DNA from: Oryza sativa Japonica Group
Lineage: Eukaryota > Streptophyta > Magnoliopsida > Poales > Poaceae
Direction of reading: 5' to 3'
Length of the DNA: 64,000 bases
Assembly: GCF_034140825.1 (NCBI RefSeq)
Contig: NC_089039.1
Location: 28,470,501-28,534,500, forward strand
This document shows, piece after piece, positions 1 to 11,245 of the stretch. A program made the translations under genes and the position numbers. Numbering within the stretch: the first letter of the stretch is position 1; each line of letters begins with the position of its first letter. The notes under the pieces were generated by a model. It saw only the letters and a program-made list of their open reading frames with translations, made no database searches and was not told the DNA's origin.

Positions 1-8
1 TATGTCGT

Positions 9-118
9 ACTCTCCCTGTTTCACAAAAAATAAAATTCTAATAATGAATCTCGAATTTTTTGTGAAACTGAGGAAGTAGAGTATACTATTAAAAAGCGGA
101 GGGAGTAGTACGGTAGTA
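9..118. repeat. Short foldback MITE-like sequence
   Basis: A stretch beginning TACTCTCCCTGTTTCACAAA is followed within 60 bases by the inverted arm TTTTTTGTGAAACTGAGG, and then by a MITE-type end (GGAGGGAGTA). This is the usual look of a small Stowaway-type element in rice. The boundaries are approximate and it lies at the window edge. Confidence 0.5.
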
Positions 119-2529
119 AAGTTAGGTATAACCAATAGGTGAGGAGTGAGGACCATTGAGCAACACAGGATATAGTCATTACATTCTCAATTACAGGCAA
201 GTACGGCATGTCTGTGACTGCAGTGGTGGAGGAAGCTGACTGGTGAGCAGTTGGTAGCTTTGACAGACTGTACTGAATCTGGAGATAGCAATCCGAGAGA
301 CCATGTTCATGACACAAAAATTCCGGCCTGGCAAATTCAGATGATTTGCTAGACCAGCTTGGGACCATGTGAGACAATCAGATTAATTTGCCATAATGCA
401 ATTTGGTTTAGAATGCAATGGCAATTTACTGGTACAACATGTTTTCCAGGTGGCATGTGAAAAGAGGATATAATGCAAACCTGTCAAAAAGCTACGCACC
501 CTTTTACTGTTTCAGGCCTTTCAGAAAACACCTCCTTTTTGTAACAGAAACAAGCAGGACAAGCACTGTAAACTCAATGATGCTGCAAACTGAAGAAAAT
601 ACTCAAAACTGAAGAAGCATCAGAAAACACTGTATGGCTGTAAGCTTTCATCATTGTACGAGTGACTTTTGGACCCACTATCTGACCATCTTCTCACTCC
701 AGTTGCTATACAACAAAGAGATGCACAGATAAATTGAATAGACAAGGCAACTTTTGAAAGAGCAAGATAATATTTAGACAGTTTTTCCCTAACTATTTGG
801 GACTTTTTCTAGTGCATGGTCTTGGAAATGTCCCCCTGTTACCACCAGCATCAGGCATCCAGGCATGTGCAAAAAGATTCAGGCCTACTTCTTGGAGACA
901 ATGCCTCATCGATCTTGCAAAGGCATGGCAACTCACCTTGCAGACGCTACATGCCATTGCCCTCTAAAATAAAGTAACTTTAGGTGTAAGATGCAACTTG
1001 TAACATGAGCTGTTCCTCTTGGACACATAAAAAAATGGAAGGGCAGAAGGTCATGCAATCTTCAGTTAAATATATCACCTACATCTGGAGCCTTAAACAA
1101 AAAGGTTTACTTGCATGGATGTTTGAGAGATATCATAATCTTCACTGAAATAACAGAGATGAGCATAGCAAAATTGTTTGGTATAGTAGTGCTATCACAC
1201 ATAGCAATTTGAATTTTCAAACTTAAATTTGGAGCCGATTTTGAAGTTTTCTCATCGAAGTTTATTTTTCAGTCTTCGCTTTTAGATTGCTAAGAACACA
1301 TATAATAAAAGTTTTATTCACAAATTACTTTTTGTTTGCAAATATATCGACGATGGCTCTGGTACCCCAGAAAAAAGTTGTTGCAGCAACTCCAACGAGA
1401 AAGTTCAAGCACTCTACTTTGGTCAAATCTTCAGATAGAAGAATGTTCAGTCCAGAAGTGAGCCCGGTCATCTAGAATCTGGCTGTGTTTAGTTCACATC
1501 AAAATTGAAAGTTTGTTTGAAATTGGAACGATGTGACGAAAAAGTTGAAAGTTTGTGTGTGTAGAAAAGTTTTAATGTGATAGAAAAGTTAGAAGTTTGA
1601 AGAAATAGTTTCGAACTAAACTGGGCTTATGTTTTGAAACAACATCAGTTGGCAACCTTGCATAGCGTCGTCCACATCCTTTCTCCAATATCAGAACACG
1701 ATAGTAATCTTTTACTTGTTATGGCAGCATCCAATCAGTAAGATAGTAAGTGCAAGGCTTCTGAAATGGACATGGCGATGGATCGATTCTGAAGTTGACG
1801 TTCCACCAAAACCTCTAGAAACGGTTAATGTAAGTTAACCTCGCAGCTAGCATGGTGCATGGGGCATGCCAAATCAACGATTAGGCCAAAAATCGCAACA
1901 ATTAATCAACACAGAAATATTTGCAACGTCAGACGTAAGTGTGGATGGGATGTGTAATCATATCTGATTCACTGATTTGACAAATCGTTAAACATTGTAA
2001 GGTTAGCTTAAAAATAGCTAACCATGTACTATTTTTTTTGTTGAACAACATCTGTATACCCAAGGCCTCTGGAAGACAGCAATGTCAAGTTATATAATTC
2101 TTGTCCTGGATGGATTGGTTATTTGCTGACGATAGAGAGCAGAAAGGTCAAGAGGTCACGGATGTACGTATCATTAATTATCTTAATCTAGACTCTGCAC
2201 TTTGACCAGATGGACAAGCTTTCCTAAGAACTTTCATGAGCAGAGTTTAGCAGCCATAACTCGTTCCTGTCTTGCGTCCGTAGCTGGTGGGTTGAGCTAA
2301 GGTTGATATCCAAAGAAATGTGAAAAGACAATAAAAAATCATGCATAATCTTTTATATCAGATAAATAAGGCAATAAAATTTGTTGTTTAAAAGTTAAAT
2401 CTGAAACATAGACCATAATATTTCATAAAATCAACTCTAAATTTAAATTTTAGCTGTGTCTAAGCCAACAAGCAGATAACGAAAGCGTGTGTAACTGGTT
2501 ACTGTAGCCATGAAAACATGGTTGAATTA
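119..2529. other. Gene-free AT-rich spacer
   Basis: No convincing coding region is present. The open frames here are short, lack splice-site support and resemble no family I know. Apart from the MITE at 1481-1626 I see nothing definite; the far promoter of the ISU gene could begin here. Confidence 0.6.
1481..1626. repeat. Tourist-like MITE, TGTTTAGTTC family (copy 1)
   Basis: The ends are inverted: GGCTGTGTTTAGTTC on the left and, read on the minus strand, GCCCAGTTTAGTTC on the right. The interior GAAAGTTTG / AAAAGTTTT arms are also inverted. The same family recurs at 28650-28804 and, more diverged, near 46845-46985. The 3-bp flanks no longer match, so this copy is probably older than the one at 28650. 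Confidence 0.7.
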
Positions 2530-4030
2530 AGCTAGCTCGATGATGCTGTTGTAACGTGCATCGTTTGACATTTAGAATAGATTTACTGATTTAGTCCAAG
2601 AACCATCGTTCTAACCTCAATTTTCCTTTTCTCCCGCAGGGAATGGCACCTCAATTGTCATCCATCCAACAAGAATTTCAACACTTAATACCAGCTTGGT
2701 GACGCTGTTGTAACGTCAATTGTTTGACATTCAGATTAGATTTAATACAACAACCATATAGTGGAGTTTCTAACCTCAATTTCCATTTTTTTAATGGGGA
2801 ATTTCAAGATTTCAACACTTAAGTACCAGCGAAGTGCCGGGCGATTTCTAGTTGGATGTATACGAACAGAGGGTACGAATTGATGCAAGCAAACCACTGT
2901 TTTTTCTCGGTCTGATGCTAATATAAATTCGTGCAGATAGTACAAGAACCATATAGTAGAAATAGATTTCTGAGTGAATTATTATCATGGGCTATCTACT
3001 TGATTATAAAGATAAATTAAATATTTTAAAAAATAAGTTAACAAAACAGGTTAGAAAAAAAGTTTAACCAATCAGTAGATTTTTTAAGTAAATTACACCC
3101 ACAGTGCAACAACTTGAGAGCAATAAATGTCTAAGTGCAACAACTTGATAAATGAGTGTATTATATAGTGCAAGAAATATTCTGGGGCAACAACTTATGT
3201 AAGTACGTGCTATTTTGGTTAACAAGTACTAGGCGAGTTATTTTCATGATATTAATATAACATCATATAGCAATTCTATAGATATTGCCTAATCTTAGCA
3301 ATTCTATGGATATTACCTAATCTTAAATTTAATATTTAAAATTTACATGGCACATCCAATTCGCATCACCGGTTTGATTTTTTTATTCACCTTCTGAAAT
3401 CTCAATTGAAGTATAATATTTTCTACATAGTAAAGATTAATTGACTTTCAATTATTACAATAAAAAAACTAAATATGTTTATGCAAATCCGTACAAGTAT
3501 AGTAACAAAATAAGTACTAAAAAATTAAATATGTATATCAAATGCTCAAAATAATTAAATTGTCATATCACTTCTTAACTTATTGGACTAAAATGAAACC
3601 GTCCTCACAAGTTGTTACACTCGTACGGTAATTAGAAAGTTTTTGCGCTAAATTACACCCTCCTGCCTTGTTGCACCGCAAATATAATTTACTCTTTTTT
3701 TAAGAAAACATTTTTGAGAAGAATGGATCAAATAAACTATAACAATAATGTGAAGAAGCAGCCGAGAAGAACGGGATCTAAGCTAGCTCGGTGTCGCTGT
3801 TGTAACGCGGGTTGTTTGACATTGAGATTAGATTCAGTACAAGAGCCATCCGGTGGAATTTCTTGCCTATTTTCCCCCCTTTCTTTTCTCAGGGAATAGT
3901 ACCTCAATATTCATCCATTCAATTTCAAGTTTGCACTCACTCAATATCGATGAAGTACCGGGCAATTTTTCTAGTTTCGATGCAGACGGACAGGGGATAT
4001 GAACAGAATAAAGAAAACGGCTGTTTTTTT
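2530..4030 (+). repeat. Three direct copies of a promoter-proximal module
   Basis: Three same-orientation copies share the motif GCTGTTGTAACG, then TTTGACATT, AGATTAGATT, a C/T-rich tract and ACCTCAAT. Copy A is about 2530-2690, copy B about 2691-2930 and copy C about 3780-4030. Copies B and C also share AAGTGCCGGGCGATTT / AAGTACCGGGCAATTT near their ends. A short fourth fragment (ACCATATAGTAGAAAT) lies near 2948. Copy C ends about 460 bp before the ISU start codon. No coding role is visible; it looks like an old local duplication. Confidence 0.7.
2936..3779. other. AT-rich spacer separating repeat copies B and C
   Basis: No gene is visible. The stretch holds repeated GTGCAACAACTT words (about 3108, 3136) and a direct pair TAAATTACACCC (about 3090 and 3650). 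These suggest that a small insertion separates the second and third copies of the upstream module. No element family could be assigned. Confidence 0.4.
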
Positions 4031-4204
4031 TTTCTCGAACCGATTGCCACAAGAAATTCGTGACAGTTACGTGCTCTAGAAAATGAAATGGACAGGGTGA
4101 CTACGAGATGAAGTCGAGAGTGACAGAGCACGTGTACACTTGGACATGGACGTGTAGAAGAAGCAGGCAAGCAGCATATAGCCCTGATCTGATGACCTCG
4201 AAAG

Positions 4205-4360
4205 TGAGGAGGCCCAGGCCCAAATATCTGTCAAGAAAATCACGGCCCAATACTACAAGGCCCATATCTCTCGCACGCTGAACCGAACCGCCATTCTCCC
4301 CCGCGGAGTAAGCCCGCCCACCCACGTGGGCTCCACGTGTCGCTTCTCCCGAGGCCCACG
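4205..4360 (+). promoter_or_regulatory. ISU proximal promoter: five site II motifs and two G-boxes
   Basis: GGCCCA (site II, TGGGCY on the other strand) occurs at 4211, 4217, 4244, 4259 and 4353. Palindromic CACGTG cores lie at 4323-4328 and 4334-4339, all 130-280 bp before the start codon. Site II clusters are known to mark plant nuclear genes for mitochondrial and ribosomal proteins, which fits the downstream gene. Binding factors (TCP class for site II, bZIP/bHLH for G-box) are inferred from known motif preference. Confidence 0.65.
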
Positions 4361-4488
4361 AAGCCACTCCATATCTTCGCCATATTTAGCGGAGCACACG
4401 CGTTCGTGGCGAGAAGCAGAGAGAGGAGAGAAATCCAGAGACGCCTCGACCCCTCCATCCCGATCAAGGCGAGAATTCGTCGGCGACG

Positions 4489-7474
4489 ATGCTGCGCGCG
4501 GCGGGGAAGCGTCTCCTCGGCGTTGGGCTGCGCCCGGCGGGCGGCGGCGCTGGAGAGGCGGCGGCGGCGGCGGCGGCTTCGGCGGTGGCCGTTGTGAGGA
4601 GGAGGGGGTACCACGAGCGGGTGGTGGACCACTACGACAACCCGCGGAACGTGGGGACGTTCGACAAGGACGACCCCGACGTGGGCACGGGACTCGTCGG
4701 CGCGCCGGCGTGCGGCGACGTCATGAAGCTGCAGATCCGCGTCGACGAGGAGTCCGGTAGGATCGTGGACGCCTGCTTCAAGACCTTCGGGTGCGGCTCC
4801 GCCATCGCCTCCTCCTCCGTCGGTGAGTAAACCTAGATCCCCAGTATCGGTGTGCTTGTGAAAATCTGGTGGGTAATTGTACGAATGATGGAAGTGACTG
4901 ATGTCGCACTTGAATGTGGCGATGAAATTTGTAAAATAGGGAAGTTATTGTAGGTTTTGGTTCCATTTCAATCAAATTCTATTATTGCAAAGCCCTTAGT
5001 ATTGAATAGTGCCGTCCCCGCTAGTTCAAAATTACGAATATGCCTACCTGAGCATTGCAATATTGTGAATCTGAGAATTATAGTAGATGGCTGAAATTGA
5101 GTTTGACTTACTTTTTTGTGATGCTATTGGTTCTAATATTCTACGCTGTTGCCTTAATGTGTTCATATTAGTTTTTATAGGGTATAGATATATCGTGTGG
5201 GCATTGTATATTTGTAGATATCATATATCCTAACACAGAAATTCCCATTTCCACGGCTAGTATCCAGATTACTTTGTGGATCCTATGTCTTATGTTAGGA
5301 GACAAGGCCAACATGTTAGGAGAGCAGTCACTGAATCACTCACAAGTTGTTTTGAGGTTGATCAACCAACTGATTCAGTGACTGCTCTTGCTTACTATGT
5401 TAAGATTTGAGATAGTGATAAGCACTCTTATGTTGAAAACTGCAAATATCTGTACATTATTCCATAAATTCGCATTTAGCAATTGAACTCTGTTGACCTT
5501 TTAATTGTTTGCAAGTGTCTTTTAGGTAATAACATGAGGACGTGCCGTTATGTATCCAATTAATTGCTGTCTCCCTAACATGTTGGACTTGTCTCCTAAC
5601 ATGTTGCCATTATGTAGCCAATCTAGCTGTCATTGCGGTCACAATAACATTTGACACACTTGATATGCATTTAGGGTGCACCAAAAATATATTGACTTCA
5701 ATGTTTAAGAAGCCGAAAAAGTTAATTTTGCATGGAGTGTCAATCAGTTAAACATACTTGAGATACAATTTTTTTTGGGTTTAGAAGTCTCTTTTAGATA
5801 TAATATGCGTGCTTATGAAGTTATAAAGTTGAAATGGCTATTGGCTGGCTCTCTCTAGACTGCATAGATACAATTCTTACTATCATGCATGGCTTTTCCT
5901 AATATCATTATTACTATATTACAATTGAGGTTAAAAAGTTTGTCTCTCTAATATAGTTTTAATTTCAGCCAGTGAGTGGGTGAAGGGAAAACAAATGGAG
6001 GATGCAGCTTCAATCAAGAACAGGTAAATAACTGCTGTACTTGCTGATCTAGTCCTTTTTTTTGTGGGGTCTTTGTTTTCTTGTTGATGTAGTCTTTTCA
6101 TTATATGTTAGTTCTCAGCAATAAAGGTTGTTTTCTATGTTAGTTCTCAGCAATAAGATTCATTAGTTTCTTGTGAGATACACTAGAGTGTCCTCTAGAT
6201 GGCTCGGTGGTATGGGCTTCAGGATATGGGCTTGATTTTTTTTGCAGCATTGGTAGTCATAGGATATTTTCTGTTCTTATTTGCTTGATGATATCTATTT
6301 GCTTTTATAGATTTGAGCACAATGCCTGATTGCTGATTTTTCTTGGAAGCATTGGCTGACTCATGGTAGTGACTACCATGTCCATTGAGTCTGCAAATTC
6401 ATTGAAAATACCAGGGCAAATGTTAAATTCATGTATCCTTAAGTTTTAGCCTGTCTTTTTTACTATAGTTTGCTTGGAGTTTTAATGGTTTCCAATTGCA
6501 TGCCTGGGACAACGACCGGTTTTTCTGGTAGTGCACCAGCACATCTACATTTATTTTTACCTCTTGCGCAGCTGTACCCTGCATCTGAATGTTAATTGTC
6601 GGAACTTCATAGTAATACTTCAGGACTGCAAATTTTATCTAGTGTAAAATTTAGTACCTCAATACTGATTGGAGAAGAAGGAGAAAACAATAGAGCAAAC
6701 TGATATAAAAGAGAGAAGTTTTAACAGCAAGCTGAACCACTTTATCTTCTGCAAAACCCACCCCAAAGTGTGTTGTCCAGGCCTGCAGTAGGCAGTAGGC
6801 CCACATTGGTGTTCATCTCATATCTGTGAATGGTTAGATGCAAGATAAGGCATCTAATCCAAAAGAAGAATGGAGGTGGAAAACTTAGGTCTTCTAAATC
6901 CCGTGAAATTCCCGAATGCTTAGTTATCTATTAACTAAATAAAGTCATCTATTTGATGTTACAAGTTCTCTCTTTTATGTCAGCTTGCTCCATTGTGCCT
7001 TGGTATTAGGAGGTACCAAATTTTTTTTATAATAGAGAATTATTACTTTCTGCATTTTGTAAATGTATGATACTATTAATATAAATGTCTATTTGCACAA
7101 ATATTTATAGAACATATGAAGTTCGAAATGAATTTAAAAAAGTCAACGATGTCATACATATAACCAGAGGTAGTACATCTCAGGGATCGTAGGCTCATCC
7201 CTCATTTTTAGGAAACATCCTTTACCATATTATTGTGAGTTTCACTTACAATCCTATTGTCTTCCGCCTGTGGCTAGCATTGCTTGGGCACAAGCTTTAT
7301 TGTGCTCATTGGAGTTCTATTGACTTATCATGTCCTGTTTTCAGTGAGATAGCGAAGCATCTATCGCTTCCGCCTGTAAAGCTCCACTGCAGCATGCTTG
7401 CAGAGGATGCAATCAAGGCCGCCGTGAAGGATTATGAAGCGAAGAAGGCAAAGTTGGATAAGGGGAACGAGTAG
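4489..7474 (+). CDS. ISU1: Mitochondrial iron-sulfur cluster scaffold ISU (IscU-like)
   Basis: Scaffold on which the cysteine desulfurase complex builds [2Fe-2S] clusters in the mitochondrial matrix before HSC20/HSP70 hand them on. Coding exons are 4489-4822, 5969-6023 and 7345-7474, giving 172 residues with frame kept across both GT-AG introns. Residues 1-40 are Ala/Arg-rich, as in a mitochondrial presequence. The IscU core starts at YHERVVDHYDNPRNVG and holds the three cluster-ligand cysteines C75 (GAPACGD), C102 (FGCGSA) and C145 (LHCSML), plus the chaperone-binding LPPVK at 138-142. C96 is an additional cysteine. The protein lacks the C-terminal domain of plastid NFU proteins. The first intron (1.15 kb) carries a foldback repeat and the second is 1.3 kb. 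The gene number within the ISU family is not certain. Confidence 0.95.
5291..5602. repeat. Nested inverted repeat in ISU intron 1
   Basis: The outer arms at 5291-5327 and 5567-5602 are inverted copies (TGTTAGGAGACAAGGCCAAC against GTTGGACTTGTCTCCTAACA). Inside them, GAGCAGTCACTGAATCA (5322-5338) and its exact 17-bp reverse complement (5371-5387) make a hairpin with a 32-nt loop. This looks like a decayed MITE or foldback element, transcribed as part of the intron. Confidence 0.65.
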
Positions 7475-7794
7475 ACATCCTAAAGAGAGAACAGGGGATA
7501 GTCCAGTAGCATAGCATGTACTAGTATCATAAAATGTGTGATGATGTTTATATTGCCACGGAAATAAACGCATGCAACGTTATAGTTTGTATTAGGCAAA
7601 GCCTGCCCCTGGCAGCGGTTCGTCCAGCTATAGTACACCACATGTTGTCGAAGGTGTACACGAAGGTATGCAAAACTTGCCAGTGTCGTTTGTACCCAAG
7701 TTCTGTACATGAAAAGTGCTTGATACTGGTGAGTCTAATGTAGAAAAGGCGTTTAACCAACCTGTAAATGATACAGTACCCTAGTATTGTAGTA

Positions 7795-9192
7795 CTTCGT
7801 CCGTTTCACAATGTAAAACTTTCTAGCAATACACACATTCATATATATGGTAATGAATCTCTACGTATATTGTAGGATCGAAACACAAAGAACTAAACCA
7901 ACCAGAGGGGGATGAATGGTTGGTATACCCAAAAACCCAAAGTTTTTGCGGAATCAAAAGTTACCCTTAAATTCGACGGATCACGGTAACCAGTTTGACC
8001 GCCTGGAAGTCGTCGTTTGACTGAGATAGTAACACCGGTCGAACCGCCGAGATCAGCTCCTGCCGTCTGTAATCGTTGCCGGTCTGACAGCAGGTACTCC
8101 GTCGGTCTAACTACCGCGATGCTGCCAGTCTAACCACCGATGTCTCGCTGGTTGGGCCGCCGCACCCGAGAAAACACAAATCGAAGAACTCTCGAAGTAG
8201 ATGTCTCGCCGGTTGGACCGCCGCACCCGAGAAAACACAAATCGAAGAAATCTTAAAGTAGATAACACTTTATTACTCTTATATGTGTTTACAAAGTGCA
8301 ACAACAGACTACTCACCAAAATCTCGACTAAATTCGAAACCCTAACTAAATGCTCTCAAAAGTGATACCGGGAAGCCTCACACTCCCTCTCTATTTATAC
8401 ACGAGGTAGGCAGCCTAAAGCCACGAACCAAACTCATACTAGAAGTCCTAATCCACCTAGGAAACCTTCTCGTACCAGAAACAAACTTTACAAACTCCAA
8501 TCATAACAAATTTGGACTCCTTCCAAATTCAACTCCGTATCCCATGTGCACACAATACCTCCATCGTATGCCATATGGAATCTTCACCAACCACGTACAT
8601 TGAACTCTAGCCTAAGCATCCCGCATGATATCTGACCGTCACGGACATCGCCTTATCCCCAAGTCAACTCCCGATCCATCACCGGCAATACTCTCCCGAG
8701 ACATCGAGTCACCTACACATGAAGCAAATAAAGAAACCATATTCCAAGACCAATCTATCTCCAACTTGACTCATTAGTAGCAAACAACAGTATTACATAC
8801 ACATAGTATCCTTCTAGAAAACATAAACATAAAACAATCACGGATATCCAAACAAACAACCCGAAACCAAAACCAACACAGGGTCGGCCGATCAAACCGC
8901 GAGCTGGCCGGTCTGACCGCTCGATAACCGCCGGTCTGACCGGCAACCCATGCCCGGTCTGATCGGACCAAATCCAGCAATACATGTTTAACACCTGTAA
9001 ATCCAATCATCTCCAAAACCACTTCGTCAATAATCTTCAAATATGAAAACCAATAATCACATATGTCAATTGTTCATCACAGAATAATAATCAAAAACAC
9101 CTTTGATTTTACACATATATGTGTTTAGATTCATTAATATCTATATAAATATGGATAATGCTAAAAAGTCTTACATTGTGAAACGGATGGAG
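7795..9192. repeat. Stowaway-like MITE split by a solo LTR
   Basis: The left half (7795-7870) begins with a CTTCGTCCGTTTCACAATG end after TA. The right half (9116-9192) carries the inverted end CATTGTGAAACGGATGGAG followed by TA (9193-9194). Both ends and the central TAATGAATCT / AGATTCATTA palindrome match the MITE at 40080-40252. The two halves are separated by the LTR at 7871-9115, so the MITE was in place first. Confidence 0.75.
7871..9115. mobile_element. Solo LTR of a retrotransposon (about 1.25 kb)
   Basis: The segment starts TG (TGTAGGATCG) and ends CA (TTTTACACA). It is flanked on both sides by the 5-bp target duplication TATAT (7866-7870 and 9116-9120) and carries no internal retroelement domain, as expected for a solo LTR left by LTR-LTR recombination. 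It contains repeated GGTCTGACCGG-type words, a short internal tandem duplication near 8140-8265, and a TATA-like tract near 8390. Family (Copia or Gypsy) is unassigned. Age cannot be read from one LTR, but it is younger than the MITE it interrupts. Confidence 0.8.
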
Positions 9193-9194
9193 TA

Positions 9195-9703
9195 TATGTT
9201 AGAACATAGTCAAGGGCTCAAGGCTGCTGCCTGTTGTGCAACCCTGTCCTGTTTCTTTTATCGGGGCTCTTTTATGATTGAAACGCATATAGACGTCGAT
9301 AGTCCATTTCACAGAGGCATGAAACATGTGGCGTAATCTGTGGACTTTGGGCTGCTTACGGTTACCAGCAGAAAGCTAATGGGTTTGGCAAATGTGGCTT
9401 CCAGCAGTAGTGGTGCATTTGCACTTCAGCTAGCAGCTGGAAATGAAACAGTTTGGTACAGACGTTACGCTCTTCAGGATTCAGGAACGTGGTCTTGTTT
9501 GTAGCTATGGAAGTTGGGCACTAGAGTACACGGTTTTCATTAACTCGGGTTCACTCGATAAGATACTTGCAGAATTAAACACGAGTACCCTCACTCTCAT
9601 GCACCACGCAAAAGCTTAAGATCCATTGCAACCTTCAAGCCTGCAAGCTGCTTATCCAAGCAACAATAGTTTAAGGAATAGCAACCATATATCTTTGCCT
9701 ATA
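9195..9703. other. Spacer with no recognised feature
   Basis: The sequence is of mixed composition, with no open frame of note and no inverted ends. Nothing could be assigned. Confidence 0.5.
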
Positions 9704-9963
9704 CTCCATCCGTCCCATAAAAAATGAATCTAAGATCAGATGTGATATATTATAGTACTACGAATCTGGACATATGTATGTTCAGATTCATAATACTAGG
9801 ATGTGTCATATCCGGTACTAGGTTGGTCTCTGTTCATAAAAAAACGAATCTAGAACCGAATATGACATATTATAGTACTACGAAGACATATGTATGTCTA
9901 GATTCATAGTACTAGGATGTGTCATATCCGGTACTAGATTGGTTTTTTATGGGACGGAGGGAG
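9704..9963. repeat. Dimeric Stowaway-like MITE
   Basis: The element is bounded by TA (9702-9703 and 9964-9965), with ends CTCCATCCGTCCCATAAAAA and the inverted TTTTTTATGGGACGGAGGGAG. The interior is two direct copies (about 9720-9835 and 9840-9945), each with GTACTACGAA, a short palindrome around CATATGTATG, and CTAGGATGTGTCATATCCGG. It is a head-to-tail dimer sharing one pair of outer termini. Confidence 0.75.
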
Positions 9964-10101
9964 TATGTAGTTAGTTGCCTGCTTACACACACCGTTCCAC
10001 AATTAATTCGTAGTGTTGTTCCTTAGTACGATTTGTCTCTGATGTGTCTTGAGCTAATCTTTCACGCGATTGGTAATACCACGATGTACTACTAACTAGC
10101 A

Positions 10102-10726
10102 GGGGAATTTACTATTTGACATCCTCCAACAATCAGTTTTTAAATATCACTCTCCTAAATTTCTGTTGTAATTTACTACCCGATCTTCACTAATTCTCTC
10201 TCGTGTGTCACTCTTTGCCCAATTCCTAACTACGTGGCTGGTTTTTTTATTGGCCCGTGGATGCCCTCATAAAAAGACCAAAATACCCTAGGGATCACCT
10301 ACAAGGAGCGGCTTAAGAATAGGCCACACTATTGCAGTCACTACGGTCAGCCGCACTGATGAGCAGGATGGCAACGGCAAAATTGCCCATGGCCGACGAG
10401 TAGTAGAGGATGAGACCACCTGAGGAAGCCACCAGCACACGGCCCCCACGCATGGTGCGAGCGTGGTAGAGGTTCCAGGAACGGTCCATAGCATCAAAGA
10501 CGAGCAGTGAGTGAGGACAGTTAAAGAGCATGAGCAACCAGTGGTCCAACGAGACAGGGCACACCAGTTGTCGTGGAGGTCCTTGTTGTAGGTCCTTGTT
10601 ACAACTACAGAGGTTCGTAACAGTCCTCAACCCTCGCGGCGGGCACAAGTGGTAGGGAATGAAAGTTTAGAAAAGTGACACTTGAAACTGTCTTTTTGGA
10701 AGGACGGTAAATAATAAAATCTCCCC
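10102..10726. mobile_element. Pack-MULE (Mutator-like, non-autonomous) carrying an F-box-like fragment
   Basis: A perfect 9-bp duplication TAACTAGCA flanks the element (10093-10101 and 10727-10735), the hallmark of Mutator-superfamily insertion. The terminal inverted repeats are about 65 bp and imperfect: GGGGAATTTACTATTTGAC on the left and, on the minus strand, GGGGAGATTTTATTATTTAC on the right. No transposase is present. The 350-bp GC-richer interior has a gene-like reading frame on the minus strand, so this is best read as a Pack-MULE with a captured host gene fragment. Confidence 0.85.
10313..10648 (-). pseudogene. F-box-associated-domain-like gene fragment inside the Pack-MULE
   Basis: One minus-strand frame of about 110 codons reads like the beta-rich C-terminal part of a rice F-box/kelch-type protein: a block VCPVSLDHWLLMLF, then HSLLVFDAMDRSWN, then RVLVASSGGLILYYSS. 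There is no F-box domain, no proper start and no known end motif, and the frame is confined between the MULE termini. I infer a captured exon piece rather than a working gene. The parent locus is not in this window, since the two F-box genes here do not share these motifs. Confidence 0.5.
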
Positions 10727-11168
10727 TAACTAGCAAATTCAGCTTCATCTCCCTGCTAAAAATTAATCAGCTACCTAGTCAGAGCATGATTGACAGATTG
10801 AGACTGAACTTTGACGTGGAGATCCAACCTAGCTCCACGTAAACATTTCCATGGAATTCGCACGTGCGAAATAACCAATGGAGAGGAAAAGGTACATAGA
10901 TCCAAACCAATGGCAATTGCACGTAACTATGATACGATCAGTTGCCGAAGAAGTTAAAGGCAGTGCAAGGCCAAACGAGACGATCGAGCGCCCGTTTGAT
11001 GCGACACGCCAACCCCTGCAGCCGTTTCGGGGGCTCCCGGCGAGCGGCTTTCCGAGTTAGGCGTGCCGAAGTTGCTATCCATCCATCGTATCATCATCAT
11101 CAGCCACCTCGCGTCACGTCGTGCCAGCCTCCCCCGCGCGCGCATGCTGTTCTTCTTGTACAGTGCAG

Positions 11169-11176
11169 TATATAAG
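11169..11176 (+). promoter_or_regulatory. TATA box of the MYB gene
   Basis: TATATAAG lies 70 bp before the MYB start codon. That allows a transcript start near 11200 and a short leader of about 45 nt. Confidence 0.6.
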
Positions 11177-11245
11177 CGTGGCCGTCGCGCGGCGAGGTGT
11201 GTACGCCGCCGCCATCGTCCGTACGTCGTTGAGCCGCCGGTAGCC

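Noticed and set aside
4101-4760. Long overlapping frames on both strands around the ISU first exon
   Set aside because: They are GC-rich shadows of the ISU exon and promoter. Only the frame starting at 4489 carries IscU motifs.
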